Origin: Aquabacterium sp. OR-4
Lineage (GTDB): Bacteria > Pseudomonadota > Gammaproteobacteria > Burkholderiales > Burkholderiaceae_C
Length of the DNA: 64,000 bases
Direction of reading: 5' to 3'
NCBI RefSeq assembly: GCF_025290835.2
Contig: NZ_JAOCQD020000001.1
Span: 1,054,001-1,118,000, forward strand
A program made the translations under genes and the position numbers. This document shows positions 9,628 through 18,220 of the stretch, piece after piece; positions within the stretch are counted from its first letter, which is position 1; every line of letters begins with the position of its first letter. Under the pieces are notes generated by a model. That model was given only the letters and a program-made list of their open reading frames with translations, was not told where the DNA came from and ran no database searches.

Positions 9628-10583
9628 TCTTCGCCCCCGGCGGTGGCCGGCCCGCCGCCGGGCAGGGTGATGCCCGACAAGGCGGCGTAGAGCTTGATCA
9701 CCGCGCTGTCGTCCTCGGCGCCATGGCCGGCGGCGGCGGTGCCCAGGTAGAGCTGGTGCGCGGTGGCCGCCAGCGGCAGCGGAAACTTCAGCGTGCGCGC
9801 GGCGTCGAGCACGATGCCGAGATCCTTGATGAAGATGTTCACCGCCGACAGCGGCGTGTAGTCACCGGCCAGGATGTGCGGCACGCGGTTGGCGAACATC
9901 CAGCTCGAACCGGCTGAGTGGGTGATCACCTCGTACAGCGCATGCGCATCGGCGCCGGCGCGGATGCCCAGCGCCATGGCCTCGCAGGCGGCGGCGATGT
10001 GCACGCCGGCCAGGTGCTGGTTGACCATCTTCACCGTGCTGCCCACGCCGGCGCGCTCGCCCAGGCGGTACACCTTGCCGGCATAGGCGGCCAGCAGCTC
10101 GCCAGCGGCGGCAAAGGCCTCGGGCCGGGCCGAGGCCATCACGGTCATCTCGCCGGCCGCGGCCTTGGCCGCGCCACCCGACACCGGCGCGTCGATCAGG
10201 TGCAGGCCGCGCTCGGCCAGGCGCGCCTCCCATTGCGGCGGCAGGTTGGGGTCGACCGTGGCGGCGGTGATCACCACCGCGCCGGGCTTCATCACCGCGG
10301 CGATGCCGGGCTGCGCGCCACCATCGCCGAACAGCAGGCTCTCGGTTTGCGCGGCGGTGACCACCAGCACCAGCACCGCGTCGCTCTGCGCGGCCAGCTC
10401 GGCGGCGCTGGCCGCCACCTGGCCGCCGGCGGCGCGAAACTTCGCGCAGGCGGCCTCGTTGAGGTCGAAGCCGATCGTCGGCGTGCCGCGGCGCAGTGCG
10501 CTGAGCGCAGCGCCCAGGCCCATCGAGCCCAGGCCGATGACGCCGAGCGTGCGCGCGGCGGGAGAAGAGGTGTCGGTGCTCAT
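9624..10583 (-). CDS. ltnD: L-threonate dehydrogenase (beta-hydroxyacid dehydrogenase family)
   Basis: 319 residues. The NAD-binding motif GVIGLGSMG (about 14-22), the substrate loop DAPVSGGAAKAAAGEMTVMASG-like segment, and GVGSTVKMVNQHLAG with the catalytic Lys place it in the 3-hydroxyisobutyrate dehydrogenase family. Together with otnK/otnC/otnI it matches LtnD, which oxidises L-threonate to the 2-oxo acid; D-erythronate-type substrates cannot be excluded. It overlaps the regulator gene by four bases upstream. Confidence 0.9.
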   Translation of the reverse strand: MSTDTSSPAARTLGVIGLGSMGLGAALSALRRGTPTIGFDLNEAACAKFRAAGGQVAASAAELAAQSDAVLVLVVTAAQTESLLFGDGGAQPGIAAVMKPGAVVITAATVDPNLPPQWEARLAERGLHLIDAPVSGGAAKAAAGEMTVMASARPEAFAAAGELLAAYAGKVYRLGERAGVGSTVKMVNQHLAGVHIAAACEAMALGIRAGADAHALYEVITHSAGSSWMFANRVPHILAGDYTPLSAVNIFIKDLGIVLDAARTLKFPLPLAATAHQLYLGTAAAGHGAEDDSAVIKLYAALSGITLPGGGPATAGGEE

Positions 10584-11362
10584 GTGGATCGTCCCGGTCG
10601 GGTGGCGGCGCGGGTGAGGGCGTCGCGGATCAGGTCTTCGGCGGCATGCAGGCGTTGCTCGGCCTGGGCCATGTGGTTGCGTGCGGCGGCGCGGGCGCCG
10701 GCCGCGTCGCCGCGGCGGATGGCATCGACCAGCGCGCGGTGCTCCAGGCGCACGGCGTCGGCAAAGTCCTGGCGCTGGGCTTCGTTGCCACGGGTCACGC
10801 GCATGGCCTCGCGCAGGTACTGCTCCAGGTGGTTGAGCAGGCGGCCGAACTGCGGGTTGCCGCTGGCCTCGGCGATGGCGCGGTGGAAGGCCAGATCCTC
10901 GGGCACGCCATCGCGGCCGGCGGCGGTGGCGTCGGCGATGCGCTGCAGCGCCACCGCGATGGCCTGGCGCTGGCCGGGCGTGGCGCGCTGCGCGGCCAGC
11001 GCGGCGATCTCGCCCTCGAGTGCGCCCCGCACCTCCACCACCTGCAGCACGGCGTCCAGATCGGTCAGCACCTCGGGGTCGAAGTCGAGCGCGCGCGCCG
11101 CGCCGGCCGGCGCCACGTACACGCCCGAACCCTGGCGCGCCACCAGGCGCCCGGCCGCGCGCAGCCGGCTGACCGCCTCGCGCACCACGGTGCGCGACAC
11201 GCCGTACTGCGCCGCCAGCGCCTGCTCGGTGGGCAGGCGCTGCTCGGGTGCCAGCTCGCCCGAATCGAGCAGCTGCTTCAGCGTCGCGGCCAGGCGATCG
11301 GACAGGCGCTCGGCCCGCATCGGCTGGGCCAGCCGGCGCATGGGCGGCGTGCTTGAAGTCAT
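10580..11362 (-). CDS. GntR-family regulator (FadR subfamily) of the tetronate operon
   Basis: 260 residues. A winged helix-turn-helix (about residues 20-85) contains LPTEQALAAQYGVSRTVVREAVSRLRAAGRL and the wing GSGVYV. An all-helical FCD ligand domain follows, with FHRAIAEASGNP and a C-terminal histidine at EHRALVDAI. It is the first gene of the operon and probably senses the C4 acid or an intermediate. ATG at 11362 is chosen; a TTG at 11377 lies inside the operator palindrome. It overlaps ltnD by ATGA. Confidence 0.92.
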   Translation of the reverse strand: MTSSTPPMRRLAQPMRAERLSDRLAATLKQLLDSGELAPEQRLPTEQALAAQYGVSRTVVREAVSRLRAAGRLVARQGSGVYVAPAGAARALDFDPEVLTDLDAVLQVVEVRGALEGEIAALAAQRATPGQRQAIAVALQRIADATAAGRDGVPEDLAFHRAIAEASGNPQFGRLLNHLEQYLREAMRVTRGNEAQRQDFADAVRLEHRALVDAIRRGDAAGARAAARNHMAQAEQRLHAAEDLIRDALTRAATRPGRST

Positions 11363-11365
11363 CGG

Positions 11366-11387
11366 GTCATCATACAAATTTGATGAC
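11366..11387. promoter_or_regulatory. Candidate GntR operator
   Basis: Perfect inverted repeat with arms GTCATCA (11366-11372) and TGATGAC (11381-11387) around the AT-rich core TACAAATT, in otherwise very GC-rich DNA. It ends four bases before the ATG of the GntR gene on the minus strand. Position and symmetry suggest autoregulation and control of the whole downstream operon. It is assigned by position only; the sequence has not been matched to a known site. Confidence 0.6.
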
Positions 11388-11424
11388 GCGAACCCGATGC
11401 GGACAAACCCGCGCGGCGGGCATC

Positions 11425-11447
11425 AAAAAGGGCGCCCGTGGGCGCCC
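11425..11447 (-). terminator. Rho-independent terminator after gpmI
   Basis: Arms GGGCGCCC (11430-11437 and 11440-11447) with a two-base loop, followed on the minus strand by five T residues (complement of AAAAA at 11425-11429). It lies 72 bases beyond the gpmI stop and insulates the tetronate operon from gpmI transcription. Confidence 0.8.
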
Positions 11448-11518
11448 TGTGGGCTGTGCGGCCGCAGCCGCTGCTGAACCCGCGGCCGGCGCGGCTGCCT
11501 GGGTCGGGTGGCGCCGGA

Positions 11519-13159
11519 TCAGCCGGCCGGGCGCACCAGCGAGGGCTCGAAATGCGCCGGCACCTGCAGGCCCAGCAGCGTCACGATGGTGGCCGCGGCA
11601 TTGGCCAGGCCGGGCTGGGCCACCTCGGCCAGCTGCCAGGCGCGGCCGCTGTAGTCGCGCACGATGAAGGGCACCAGGCTGCGGGTGTGCGAGGTGCGGC
11701 CCATCGGCTGGCCGGCGGCGTCCTTCAGCGGCTGGCCCTTGCCGTCGCGCTCGACCATGTCCTCGGCATTGCCATGGTCGGCGGTGACGATCAGGCACAG
11801 CTGCTGCGCCTGCGCCGCCTGCATCAGCCGGCCCACCGCCAGGTCGACCGCCTCCACCGCCAGGATGGCCGCCTCGAGCTTGCCGGTGTGGCCGACCATG
11901 TCGCCGCCGGCAAAGTTGGCGCGCACGAACTGGTAGCCCGGATCGGCGATGGCCTCGAGCAGCGCGTCGGCGGTCTCGGCGCTCTTCATCCATGGCCGCT
12001 GGTCGAACGACACGCGGTCGGACGGGATCTCGAGGTAGGTCTCGGTGGCGTCGTTGAACTTGCCCGAGCGGTTGCCGTTCCAGAAGTAGGTGATGTGGCC
12101 GAACTTCTGCGTCTCGGCGCAGGCGAACTGGCGCACGCCGCTGTCGGCCAGGCATTCCGACACCGTGTCGGACACCGCCGCCGGGGCCACCAGAAAATGC
12201 GCCGGGATGCCGGCATCGCCGTCGTACAGCATCATGCCGGCGAAGAACACCTGCGGCACGCGCTGGCGCTCGAACTCGGTGAAGCCGGCACCCTCGGTGA
12301 AGGCGCGCGTGATCTCGATGGCGCGGTCGCCGCGAAAGTTGAACAGCACCACCGCGTCGCCATCGTGCACCGTGCCGCAGGCCTGGCCCTGGGCATCGGC
12401 CACCACGAAGGCCGGCACATACTGGTCGCTGAGGTCGGCGGTGGCCGCGCGGGCGGCCTGCAGTGCCGCCAGCGCCGAGGCAAACACCGGCGCCTGGCCC
12501 AGCACATGGGTCTGCCAGCCGCGCGCCACCATCGGCCAGTCGGCGCCATAGCGGTCCATCGTGATCGCCATGCGGCCGCCGCCCGAGGCGATGCAGGCAT
12601 CGATGCCATGCGCCTGGCGCAGCGCCGCCAGGTGCTGCTCGAGCCGCTCGAGGTGCACATGGGCGGTCTTGTCCATCACGTCGCGGCCATCCAGCAGCAC
12701 ATGCACGCGCACCCGCTTGAGGCCCTCGAGCGCCGCGCGGTCGAGCATGGCGAACAGGTGGCGTTCGTGGGCATGCACGTTGCCGTCCGACAGCAGGCCC
12801 AACAGGTGCAGCGTGCCGCCGCTGGCCTGCACGCTGCCGACCACGTCGCGCCAGCAGCCCTGCCAGATCGCGCCCGAGGCGATGGCCGTCTCCACCGAGC
12901 TGGCGCCCTGCGGAAACACGCGGCCGGCGCCGAGGATGTTGTGGCCGACCTCGGAGTTGCCGATGTCGCCGTCGGACGGCAGACCCACGGCCGTGCCATG
13001 CGCGCGAATGGCGGTCACCAGGGCCTCGCGGCGCAGCTGGTCCAGGTTGGGCGTGCGCGCCAGCGCCACCGCATCGAAGGCGTCGCCCGGGCCGTCGCCC
13101 ACACCATCCAGCACCAGGAACACGACGCGGGCAGGGGCTTGGGCAGGGCTGAGTTTCAT
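11519..13159 (-). CDS. gpmI: Phosphoglycerate mutase, 2,3-bisphosphoglycerate-independent
   Basis: 546 residues. It interconverts 3- and 2-phosphoglycerate in glycolysis using two Mn ions and a phosphoserine. The first metal loop VFLVLDGVGDGPGDAF and the nucleophile block GDIGNSEVGHNILGAGR are present. LLSDGNVHAHERHLFAM, VHVLLDGRDVMDK and the C-terminal VTADHGNAEDM/GRTSHTRSLVP metal sites follow. ATG at 13159 is preferred over a longer frame whose extra N-terminus is low-complexity. It is divergent from the rhodanese gene. Confidence 0.95.
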   Translation of the reverse strand: MKLSPAQAPARVVFLVLDGVGDGPGDAFDAVALARTPNLDQLRREALVTAIRAHGTAVGLPSDGDIGNSEVGHNILGAGRVFPQGASSVETAIASGAIWQGCWRDVVGSVQASGGTLHLLGLLSDGNVHAHERHLFAMLDRAALEGLKRVRVHVLLDGRDVMDKTAHVHLERLEQHLAALRQAHGIDACIASGGGRMAITMDRYGADWPMVARGWQTHVLGQAPVFASALAALQAARAATADLSDQYVPAFVVADAQGQACGTVHDGDAVVLFNFRGDRAIEITRAFTEGAGFTEFERQRVPQVFFAGMMLYDGDAGIPAHFLVAPAAVSDTVSECLADSGVRQFACAETQKFGHITYFWNGNRSGKFNDATETYLEIPSDRVSFDQRPWMKSAETADALLEAIADPGYQFVRANFAGGDMVGHTGKLEAAILAVEAVDLAVGRLMQAAQAQQLCLIVTADHGNAEDMVERDGKGQPLKDAAGQPMGRTSHTRSLVPFIVRDYSGRAWQLAEVAQPGLANAAATIVTLLGLQVPAHFEPSLVRPAG

Positions 13160-13281
13160 GGCGGATCGGTCAGGGGGTGGGGCTGAAGACGCCGGGAGTC
13201 TAGCTGCGGCGCCCCGCACCGCGCGCGCCGCCGGCAGCGCCATGGCGCCCCGGCCACGGCGGCCGGCGGCCCGGGCGCCGG

Positions 13282-13287
13282 CATAAT
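13282..13287 (+). promoter_or_regulatory. Probable -10 box (CATAAT) for the rhodanese gene
   Basis: CATAAT stands out in a GC-rich divergent gap, 30 bases before the GTG start. No convincing -35 is seen at 17 bases. The assignment rests on position and AT content. Confidence 0.4.
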
Positions 13288-13317
13288 CGCGGGCTCCCCA
13301 TTTCCTGAGACGGCAAC

Positions 13318-13716
13318 GTGAAGTTCATCATCGACAACTGGATGCTGATCGCCCTGGCGCTTGTCTCGGGCGGCATCCTGCTGTGGCAAGCACTGCAGAA
13401 GGGCTCCGGCATCGGCACCACCCAGGCCGTGGCCCTGATCAACCGCGAGAAGGGCGTGCTGATCGATGTGAGCGAGCCGGCCGAATACGCCGCCGGCCAT
13501 CCGCAGGGCGCGCGCAACGTGCCGCTGGCCCAGCTGGCCGGCGCCAAGGAGCTGCCGTCGAACAAGGCGCTGCCGGTGATCCTGGTGTGCGCCAGCGGGG
13601 CGCGCGCCAGCCGCGCCGCGGGCCAGCTGCGCAAGGCCGGCCACGAACGCGCGGTGGCGCTGCACGGCGGCCTGGCTGCCTGGCGCGAGGCCAATCTGCC
13701 GGTCGAGAAGGCTTGA
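13318..13716 (+). CDS. Membrane-anchored rhodanese-domain protein
   Basis: 132 residues starting at GTG. One helix (about 9-25, LIALALVSGGILLWQAL) anchors the protein, followed by a single rhodanese domain. The active loop is CASGARA with Cys91, and the domain starts with VLIDVSEPAEYAAGHPQGARNVPL. Such proteins carry persulfide or act as sulfur carriers at the inner membrane, but the acceptor is unknown. The neighbour order rhodanese-grxC-secB-gpsA is common in Burkholderiales (from memory). Confidence 0.92.
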   Translation: MKFIIDNWMLIALALVSGGILLWQALQKGSGIGTTQAVALINREKGVLIDVSEPAEYAAGHPQGARNVPLAQLAGAKELPSNKALPVILVCASGARASRAAGQLRKAGHERAVALHGGLAAWREANLPVEKA

Positions 13717-13843
13717 GCGGCTGAGCGCCGCTGCCGCTGCCGGGTGGCGCCTGCCACAGCCGGCATCGGCCCACAAACATGCAGGGGTATCGCACGGCTG
13801 CCACAATTTGCAGCCCCGCAACTCACGCACCCAGTGCCACGCC

Positions 13844-14104
13844 ATGAACCCGGTCCGCATGTACACGACCCAGGTCTGCCCCTACTGCGTGCGCGCCAAG
13901 GCCTTGTTGCAGCAGCGCGGCGTGGCCACGATCGAGGAAGTGCGTGTGGATCTGCTGCCCGAGCGCCGCGACGAAATGATCGAGCTGACCGGCCGCCGCA
14001 CGGTGCCGCAGATCTTCATCGGCGCCACCCATGTGGGCGGCTGCGACGACCTGATGGCGCTCGACCGCAGCGGCGGCCTGCTGCCCCTGCTGCAGGGCGC
14101 CTGA
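13844..14104 (+). CDS. grxC: Glutaredoxin 3
   Basis: 86 residues, full length for Grx3. The dithiol site CPYC (Cys12, Cys15), the cis-proline block [21 protein letters not shown] and the short C-terminal helix are all present. It is a cytoplasmic glutathione-dependent reductant. The start MNPVRMYTT fits the family; the frame is open 12 codons upstream but adds no family sequence. Confidence 0.95.
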   Translation: MNPVRMYTTQVCPYCVRAKALLQQRGVATIEEVRVDLLPERRDEMIELTGRRTVPQIFIGATHVGGCDDLMALDRSGGLLPLLQGA

Positions 14105-14210
14105 GCGGCGGCTGCCCGGGCGCTTGGGGCGGCCCGGCGGGGCTGGTTTCAACGCATCGGCGCCGCGCCGAAGCGTCACATCGGCTGCGCCATAATCCGC
14201 GCCGCAGTCA

Positions 14211-14256
14211 GCCCGCGGGTCCATGTCGAGACGGCATGTGGCGGCGGGCCTTTTTT
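14211..14256 (+). terminator. Hairpin with T6 tail between grxC and secB
   Basis: Stem GCCCGC (14211-14216) with GCGGGC (14244-14249), an inner CATG pairing, then TTTTTT (14251-14256). It looks like a rho-independent terminator for grxC. A CATAAT box at 14191-14196 lies just upstream, so if that box is the secB promoter, the hairpin sits in the secB leader and could act as an attenuator. secB starts 22 bases after the T run. Confidence 0.6.
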
Positions 14257-14277
14257 CATCCCCAGCGATTGAGCGCC

Positions 14278-14727
14278 ATGGCCGACCAAGACGATACCCC
14301 CGTGTTCCAGATCCAGCGCATGTATCTGAAGGATCTGTCGCTGGAGCAGCCCAACTCGCCGCAGATCCTGCTCGAGCAGCAGCAGCCGCAGGTCGACATC
14401 AACCTGTCGATGGGCGCCGAGGGCGTGGCCGACGGCATCTTCGAAGTCACGGTCACCGCCACCGTCACCACCAAGGTCGGCGAGCGCACGCTGTTCCTGG
14501 TGGAGGCCAAGCAGGCCGGCATCTTCGAGATCCGCCATGTGCCGCAAGACCAGCTGCAGGGCATCCTGAGCATCGTCTGCCCGCAGATGATCTACCCGTA
14601 CCTGCGCGCCATCGTGTCCGACGTGTGCACGCGTGCCGGCTTCCCGCCGATCCTGCTCACCGAGGTGAACTTCCAGGCCATGTTCGAAGCCCAGCAGGCC
14701 CAGGCCGGCGGCAACGGCGCGAACTGA
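14278..14727 (+). CDS. secB: Protein-export chaperone SecB
   Basis: 149 residues. This acidic tetrameric cytoplasmic chaperone holds preproteins unfolded for SecA. Family hallmarks are visible: [19 protein letters not shown] near the N-terminus, [14 protein letters not shown], and the C-terminal block [32 protein letters not shown]. It is complete, and the acidic start MADQDD is typical. Confidence 0.97.
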   Translation: MADQDDTPVFQIQRMYLKDLSLEQPNSPQILLEQQQPQVDINLSMGAEGVADGIFEVTVTATVTTKVGERTLFLVEAKQAGIFEIRHVPQDQLQGILSIVCPQMIYPYLRAIVSDVCTRAGFPPILLTEVNFQAMFEAQQAQAGGNGAN

Positions 14728-14782
14728 GCCCGACCGGGTTCTTGCACACCGGCAGTCGGCCACGCCGCTGCCGCTGACCGAC

Positions 14783-15790
14783 ATGGGTACTGACTTGTCC
14801 GTGGTCGTGTGGGGCGCGGGTGCCTGGGGCACGGCACTGGCCGTGGCCGCCGCACCGCGCCACCGCGTGCTGCTGTGGGCGCGCGACGCCGACCAGGCCG
14901 CCGAGATGGCGCGCACGCGGCGCAATGCGCGCTATCTGCCCGAGGTGGTGCTGCCCGAGGCGCTGGAGATCAGTGCCGATGCCGGGCTGGCCGCGGCGCG
15001 CAGCGCCGAGGGCTTGGCCATCATCGGCGCGCCCACCGCCGGGCTGCGCGAGCGTCTTGCGGCCTTGCCCGTGGCCACGCGCGTGCTGTGGCTCAGCAAG
15101 GGCTTCGAGCAGAACACCGGCGCGCTGGGCCACGAGATCGCGCGCGCCATCCGGCCCGATCTGCGCGCCGGCGTGCTGTCGGGCCCGAGCTTCGCGCTCG
15201 AGGTGGCGCGTGGCCAGCCCACCGCGCTGGTGGCCGCCAGTGCCGATGCCGCGCTGTGCGATCTGGCGGTGCAGGCCTTCCACAGCGAGAGCCTGCGCGT
15301 CTACACCTCGCCCGATGCGGTGGGCGTGGAAGTGGGTGGCGCGGTGAAAAACGTGATGGCCATCGCCACCGGCATTGCCGACGGCCTGCAGCTGGGCCAG
15401 AACGCGCGCGCCGCACTCATCACCCGCGGCCTGGCCGAGATGACCCGCCTGGGCCTGGCGCTGGGTGCGCGGGCCGACACCTTCATGGGCTTGTCGGGCC
15501 TGGGTGACCTGGTGCTCACCGCCACCGGCGACCTGTCGCGCAACCGCAAGGTGGGCCTGCTGCTGGCCGAGGGCCGGGCGCTGCCCGAGATCCTGGCCTG
15601 CCTGGGCCATGTGGCCGAGGGCGTCTACACCGCCGCCACGCTGCAGCAGCGTGCCCAGGACCTGGGTGTGGACATGCCCATCACCGACGCCGTGGTGGCC
15701 GTGCTGCAGGGCCGCGCCACACCCGGCCAGGCGCTGCGCGAGCTGATGCGGCGCGAGGCGCGCGCCGAGCTGGCGCACCGCGCCGGCTGA
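14783..15790 (+). CDS. gpsA: Glycerol-3-phosphate dehydrogenase [NAD(P)+]
   Basis: 335 residues. It reduces dihydroxyacetone phosphate to sn-glycerol 3-phosphate for phospholipid synthesis. Rossmann motif [12 protein letters not shown] at the N-terminus, [16 protein letters not shown], and the catalytic region [22 protein letters not shown] (Lys in AVKN) are present. The end RRGARAELA-like tail is usual. It is convergent with trmL; a GC hairpin (CCAGGC 15813-15818 / GCCTGG 15825-15830) without a T run lies between the two stops. Confidence 0.96.
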   Translation: MGTDLSVVVWGAGAWGTALAVAAAPRHRVLLWARDADQAAEMARTRRNARYLPEVVLPEALEISADAGLAAARSAEGLAIIGAPTAGLRERLAALPVATRVLWLSKGFEQNTGALGHEIARAIRPDLRAGVLSGPSFALEVARGQPTALVAASADAALCDLAVQAFHSESLRVYTSPDAVGVEVGGAVKNVMAIATGIADGLQLGQNARAALITRGLAEMTRLGLALGARADTFMGLSGLGDLVLTATGDLSRNRKVGLLLAEGRALPEILACLGHVAEGVYTAATLQQRAQDLGVDMPITDAVVAVLQGRATPGQALRELMRREARAELAHRAG

Positions 15791-15831
15791 GCGTCAGGCA
15801 CCCTCTCGCGGCCCAGGCGCCGCGGCCTGGC

Positions 15832-16311
15832 TCAGCTGCCGCCGTCGTAGGCCAACTGGCGCCAGGCGTCGAACACCACCACGGCCACGGCATTGCTGAG
15901 GTTCAGGCTGCGCTGGCCGGCGCGCATCGGCAGCCGCACCCGGCGCTCGCTGGCAAAGCCCTCGCGCACCGCCTCGGGCAGGCCGCCCGACTCGCTGCCG
16001 AAGACAAACCAGTCACCGGCCTGCCAGCCCTGGCGCGAGGCCTCGGCCAGCGCCAGCGCGCCGCGGGTGGTGAACGCGAAGGCCCGGCCGCCGCTGGCCT
16101 GCCGCACCTGCTGCAGCGCGGCCCAGTCGGCATGGCGGTGCACCGCGGCGTACTCGTGGTAGTCGAGCCCGGCGCGGCGCAGCAGCTTGTCGTCCATCGA
16201 GAAGCCCAGTGGCTCCACCAGATGCAGCGCACAGCCGGTGTTGGCTGCCAGGCGGATCACGTTGCCGGTGTTGGGCGGGATCTCGGGATGCACGAGCACG
16301 ATGTTGAACAT
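15832..16311 (-). CDS. trmL: tRNA (cytidine(34)-2'-O)-methyltransferase
   Basis: 159-residue SPOUT-fold enzyme that methylates the wobble base of tRNA-Leu. Motifs are MFNIVLVHPEIPPNTGNVIRLAANTG at the start, VFGSESGGLPEAV in the middle, and the knot end LPMRAGQRSLNLSNAVAVVVFDAWRQL. ATG at 16311 gives exactly the family length. It is 23 bases downstream of comF on the same strand. Confidence 0.95.
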   Translation of the reverse strand: MFNIVLVHPEIPPNTGNVIRLAANTGCALHLVEPLGFSMDDKLLRRAGLDYHEYAAVHRHADWAALQQVRQASGGRAFAFTTRGALALAEASRQGWQAGDWFVFGSESGGLPEAVREGFASERRVRLPMRAGQRSLNLSNAVAVVVFDAWRQLAYDGGS

Positions 16312-16334
16312 GGGCGACGATTGTCGCGTGTGGC

Positions 16335-17078
16335 TCAGCGCTCGGGTGCCGGTGTGCGCGCCAGCACCCACAGCTGCACGCTGGCCGCGCCGGCCGTCAG
16401 CAGGGCCTGGGCCGCGGCCTCGGCGGTGGCGCCGGTGGTCAATACATCGTCCACCAGCGCCACATGCCGGCCGGCCAGGTGCGCTGCGCCATCGGGGGTG
16501 ACCCACATCGCCGCGCGCAGGTTGTGCAGGCGCTGCGTGCGGCTGGCGCCCACCTGGTGTGGCGTGTCGCGCAGGCGCAGCAGCCAGCCGGCATGCGCCG
16601 GCAGGCCGCGCCGGGCAGCCAGATGCCGGGCCAGTTGCCAGGCCTGGTTGTAGCCGCGCTCGGCCAGCCGGGCAGGTGCCAGCGGCACCGGCAGCACCAC
16701 GTCGGCCGGTGGCGCGGCCGGGTGCCGGCGCAGCGCGGCGTCGATCAGGCCGGAGAAGGCCGGTGCCCACTCGGGCTGCTGCTGGAACTTGAAGGCGCCG
16801 ATCAGCCGGTCCCAGGGAAAGCCGTAGTCCACCGCGGCCACGGTGGCGGCCACCGCGGGCGGCCGTGCCAGACAGGCGCCGCAGGCGCCGGCCTGCACCA
16901 CCGCCAGGGCACAGCGCAGGCAGCGCGGCGTGGCCGCGGCAAAGCGCAGCCGGCACGGCGCGCACAGTGCGCCCGGGGCCCAGCTGCCGCACAGTGCACA
17001 AGGCCCTGGCATGGCGCCTGCCAGGCCGCGCCAGAGCTCGCGCAAGGTCTTGGCGGGGCGGTCCGCCGGGGTGGACAT
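16335..17078 (-). CDS. comF: ComF-family phosphoribosyltransferase-like protein
   Basis: About 247 residues. A zinc-ribbon-like N-terminus has paired cysteines (CALCG...CAPC, CLRC...CGAC). The YGFPWDRLIGAFKFQQQPEWA segment and a PRPP-loop-like VALVDDVLTTGATAEAAA follow. ComF proteins aid DNA uptake in competent bacteria; in many proteobacteria the role is unproven. The start MSTPADRP at 17078 is chosen over 17102, which would run into the divergent promoter. Confidence 0.9.
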   Translation of the reverse strand: MSTPADRPAKTLRELWRGLAGAMPGPCALCGSWAPGALCAPCRLRFAAATPRCLRCALAVVQAGACGACLARPPAVAATVAAVDYGFPWDRLIGAFKFQQQPEWAPAFSGLIDAALRRHPAAPPADVVLPVPLAPARLAERGYNQAWQLARHLAARRGLPAHAGWLLRLRDTPHQVGASRTQRLHNLRAAMWVTPDGAAHLAGRHVALVDDVLTTGATAEAAAQALLTAGAASVQLWVLARTPAPER

Positions 17079-17086
17079 CGGCTCAA

Positions 17087-17092
17087 TATACT
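17087..17092 (+). promoter_or_regulatory. Probable -10 box (TATACT) before the BioC-like gene
   Basis: TATACT in the 22-base comF/methyltransferase divergent gap, only eight bases before the ATG at 17101. A start of transcription seven bases on would give an almost leaderless message. Confidence 0.45.
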
Positions 17093-17100
17093 GCGCGCCC

Positions 17101-18009
17101 ATGCCCGATTCGCGCCCGCCGCAGCCCCTTGTCGATGCCCGGGCGCTGGCGCGGCAACTTGACCGCCTGGCCCGCGCCGAGGCGCCGCCCTGGCTGCATC
17201 AGGAGGTGGCGCGGCGCATGGCCGAGCGCCTGGTGGTGATGCGCGAGACGCCGTCGCAATGGCTGGACTGGTGGGCCTGGCTGGGGGCTGGCGCGCAGCC
17301 GGTGCAGGCCCTGTGGCCGCAGGCCGAGCGGCGTGTCGTCGAGCCCACGCCGGCCCTGGCCGAGCGCAGCCGCGCCACGCTGCAGGCACCCTGGTGGGCC
17401 TGGCGCCGGCGCCAGGCACTGGCCCAGGCGGTGCTGGACGAAACGGCCGTGCCACCCGGCCAGGCGCAAATGCTGTGGGCCAGCATGGTGCTGCACGCCG
17501 TGCCCGACCCGGTGGCGCTGATGGCGCGCTGGCACGCGGCGCTGGCCGTGGGTGGCTTCCTGATGTTCTCGAGCTTCGGCCCCGACACCTGGCGCGAGCT
17601 GCGTTCGCTGTATGCAGCGGCCGGCTGGCCGGCGCCGCATCCGCCCTTCACCGACATGCACGACATCGGCGACCAGCTGGTGCATGCCGGCTTTGCCGAT
17701 CCGGTGATGGACCAGGAGACCTTGCGCCTGCACTGGTCCTCGCCCGAGGCGCTGCTGGCCGAGTTGCGCAGCCTGGGTGGGCATCTGGGCGCGGGCCGCC
17801 TGCCGGGCCTGCGCACGCCGCGCTGGCGCCAGCGCCTGCTCGCCGCCCTGGCCGAGCGCGCCGACAGCCAGGGCCGCATCGGGCTGACGGTCGAGATCGT
17901 CTATGGCCATGCCTTCAAGGCGGCGCCCCGCGCCCGGCCCGGCGAGCCGGTGACGGTGTCGCTCGATGGCCTGCTCGCGTCAATGAAACAAGGCCGTCCG
18001 TTGCGCTGA
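17101..18009 (+). CDS. SAM-dependent methyltransferase, BioC-like
   Basis: 302 residues. The sequence aligns in outline with malonyl-ACP O-methyltransferase: an N-terminal cap, a poorly conserved SAM site, then LWASMVLHAVPDPVALMARWHAALAVGGFLMFSSFGPDTWRELR and PFTDMHDIGDQLVHAGFADPVMDQE. BioC methylates malonyl-ACP to start biotin synthesis. The usual GCG(T/P)G glycine loop is not obvious around residues 70-80, so activity is not assured. Paired with comF across a 22-base divergent promoter, an arrangement also typical of bioC/comF neighbours. Confidence 0.7.
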   Translation: MPDSRPPQPLVDARALARQLDRLARAEAPPWLHQEVARRMAERLVVMRETPSQWLDWWAWLGAGAQPVQALWPQAERRVVEPTPALAERSRATLQAPWWAWRRRQALAQAVLDETAVPPGQAQMLWASMVLHAVPDPVALMARWHAALAVGGFLMFSSFGPDTWRELRSLYAAAGWPAPHPPFTDMHDIGDQLVHAGFADPVMDQETLRLHWSSPEALLAELRSLGGHLGAGRLPGLRTPRWRQRLLAALAERADSQGRIGLTVEIVYGHAFKAAPRARPGEPVTVSLDGLLASMKQGRPLR

Positions 18010-18082
18010 AGCCGCCATGTCCGCGCGGTCTGGTCGCGCATGCGCCAATGCTGCTGCACTGCTCAGCTAGAATTCAGAATTG

Positions 18083-18116
18083 TTGACGTGGCACAGATCC
18101 CGGTGCATTGACGTGG
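18083..18116. repeat. Two direct TTGACGTGG repeats upstream of the cox cluster
   Basis: TTGACGTGG occurs at 18083-18091 and again at 18108-18116, 25 bases apart, about 105 bases before the DUF2244 gene that opens the cox cluster. Each contains a -35-like TTGACG, but no good -10 is found 17 bases downstream. It may be a regulator site or a duplicated -35. Confidence 0.4.
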
Positions 18117-18220
18117 ATCGCGCCCTCCAGGCTTGTTCTGGGTCAACAGGAAGGTCGGTCGTGCGCCCGGGCCCGGGCGCCTCGACCCGCGATGACGCAA
18201 CTGCCCGTGCCCTCAATGCC

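Noticed and set aside
10580..11377. TTG at 11377 as the start of the GntR gene
   Set aside because: It lies inside the operator palindrome and adds five residues without family similarity; ATG at 11362 is better.
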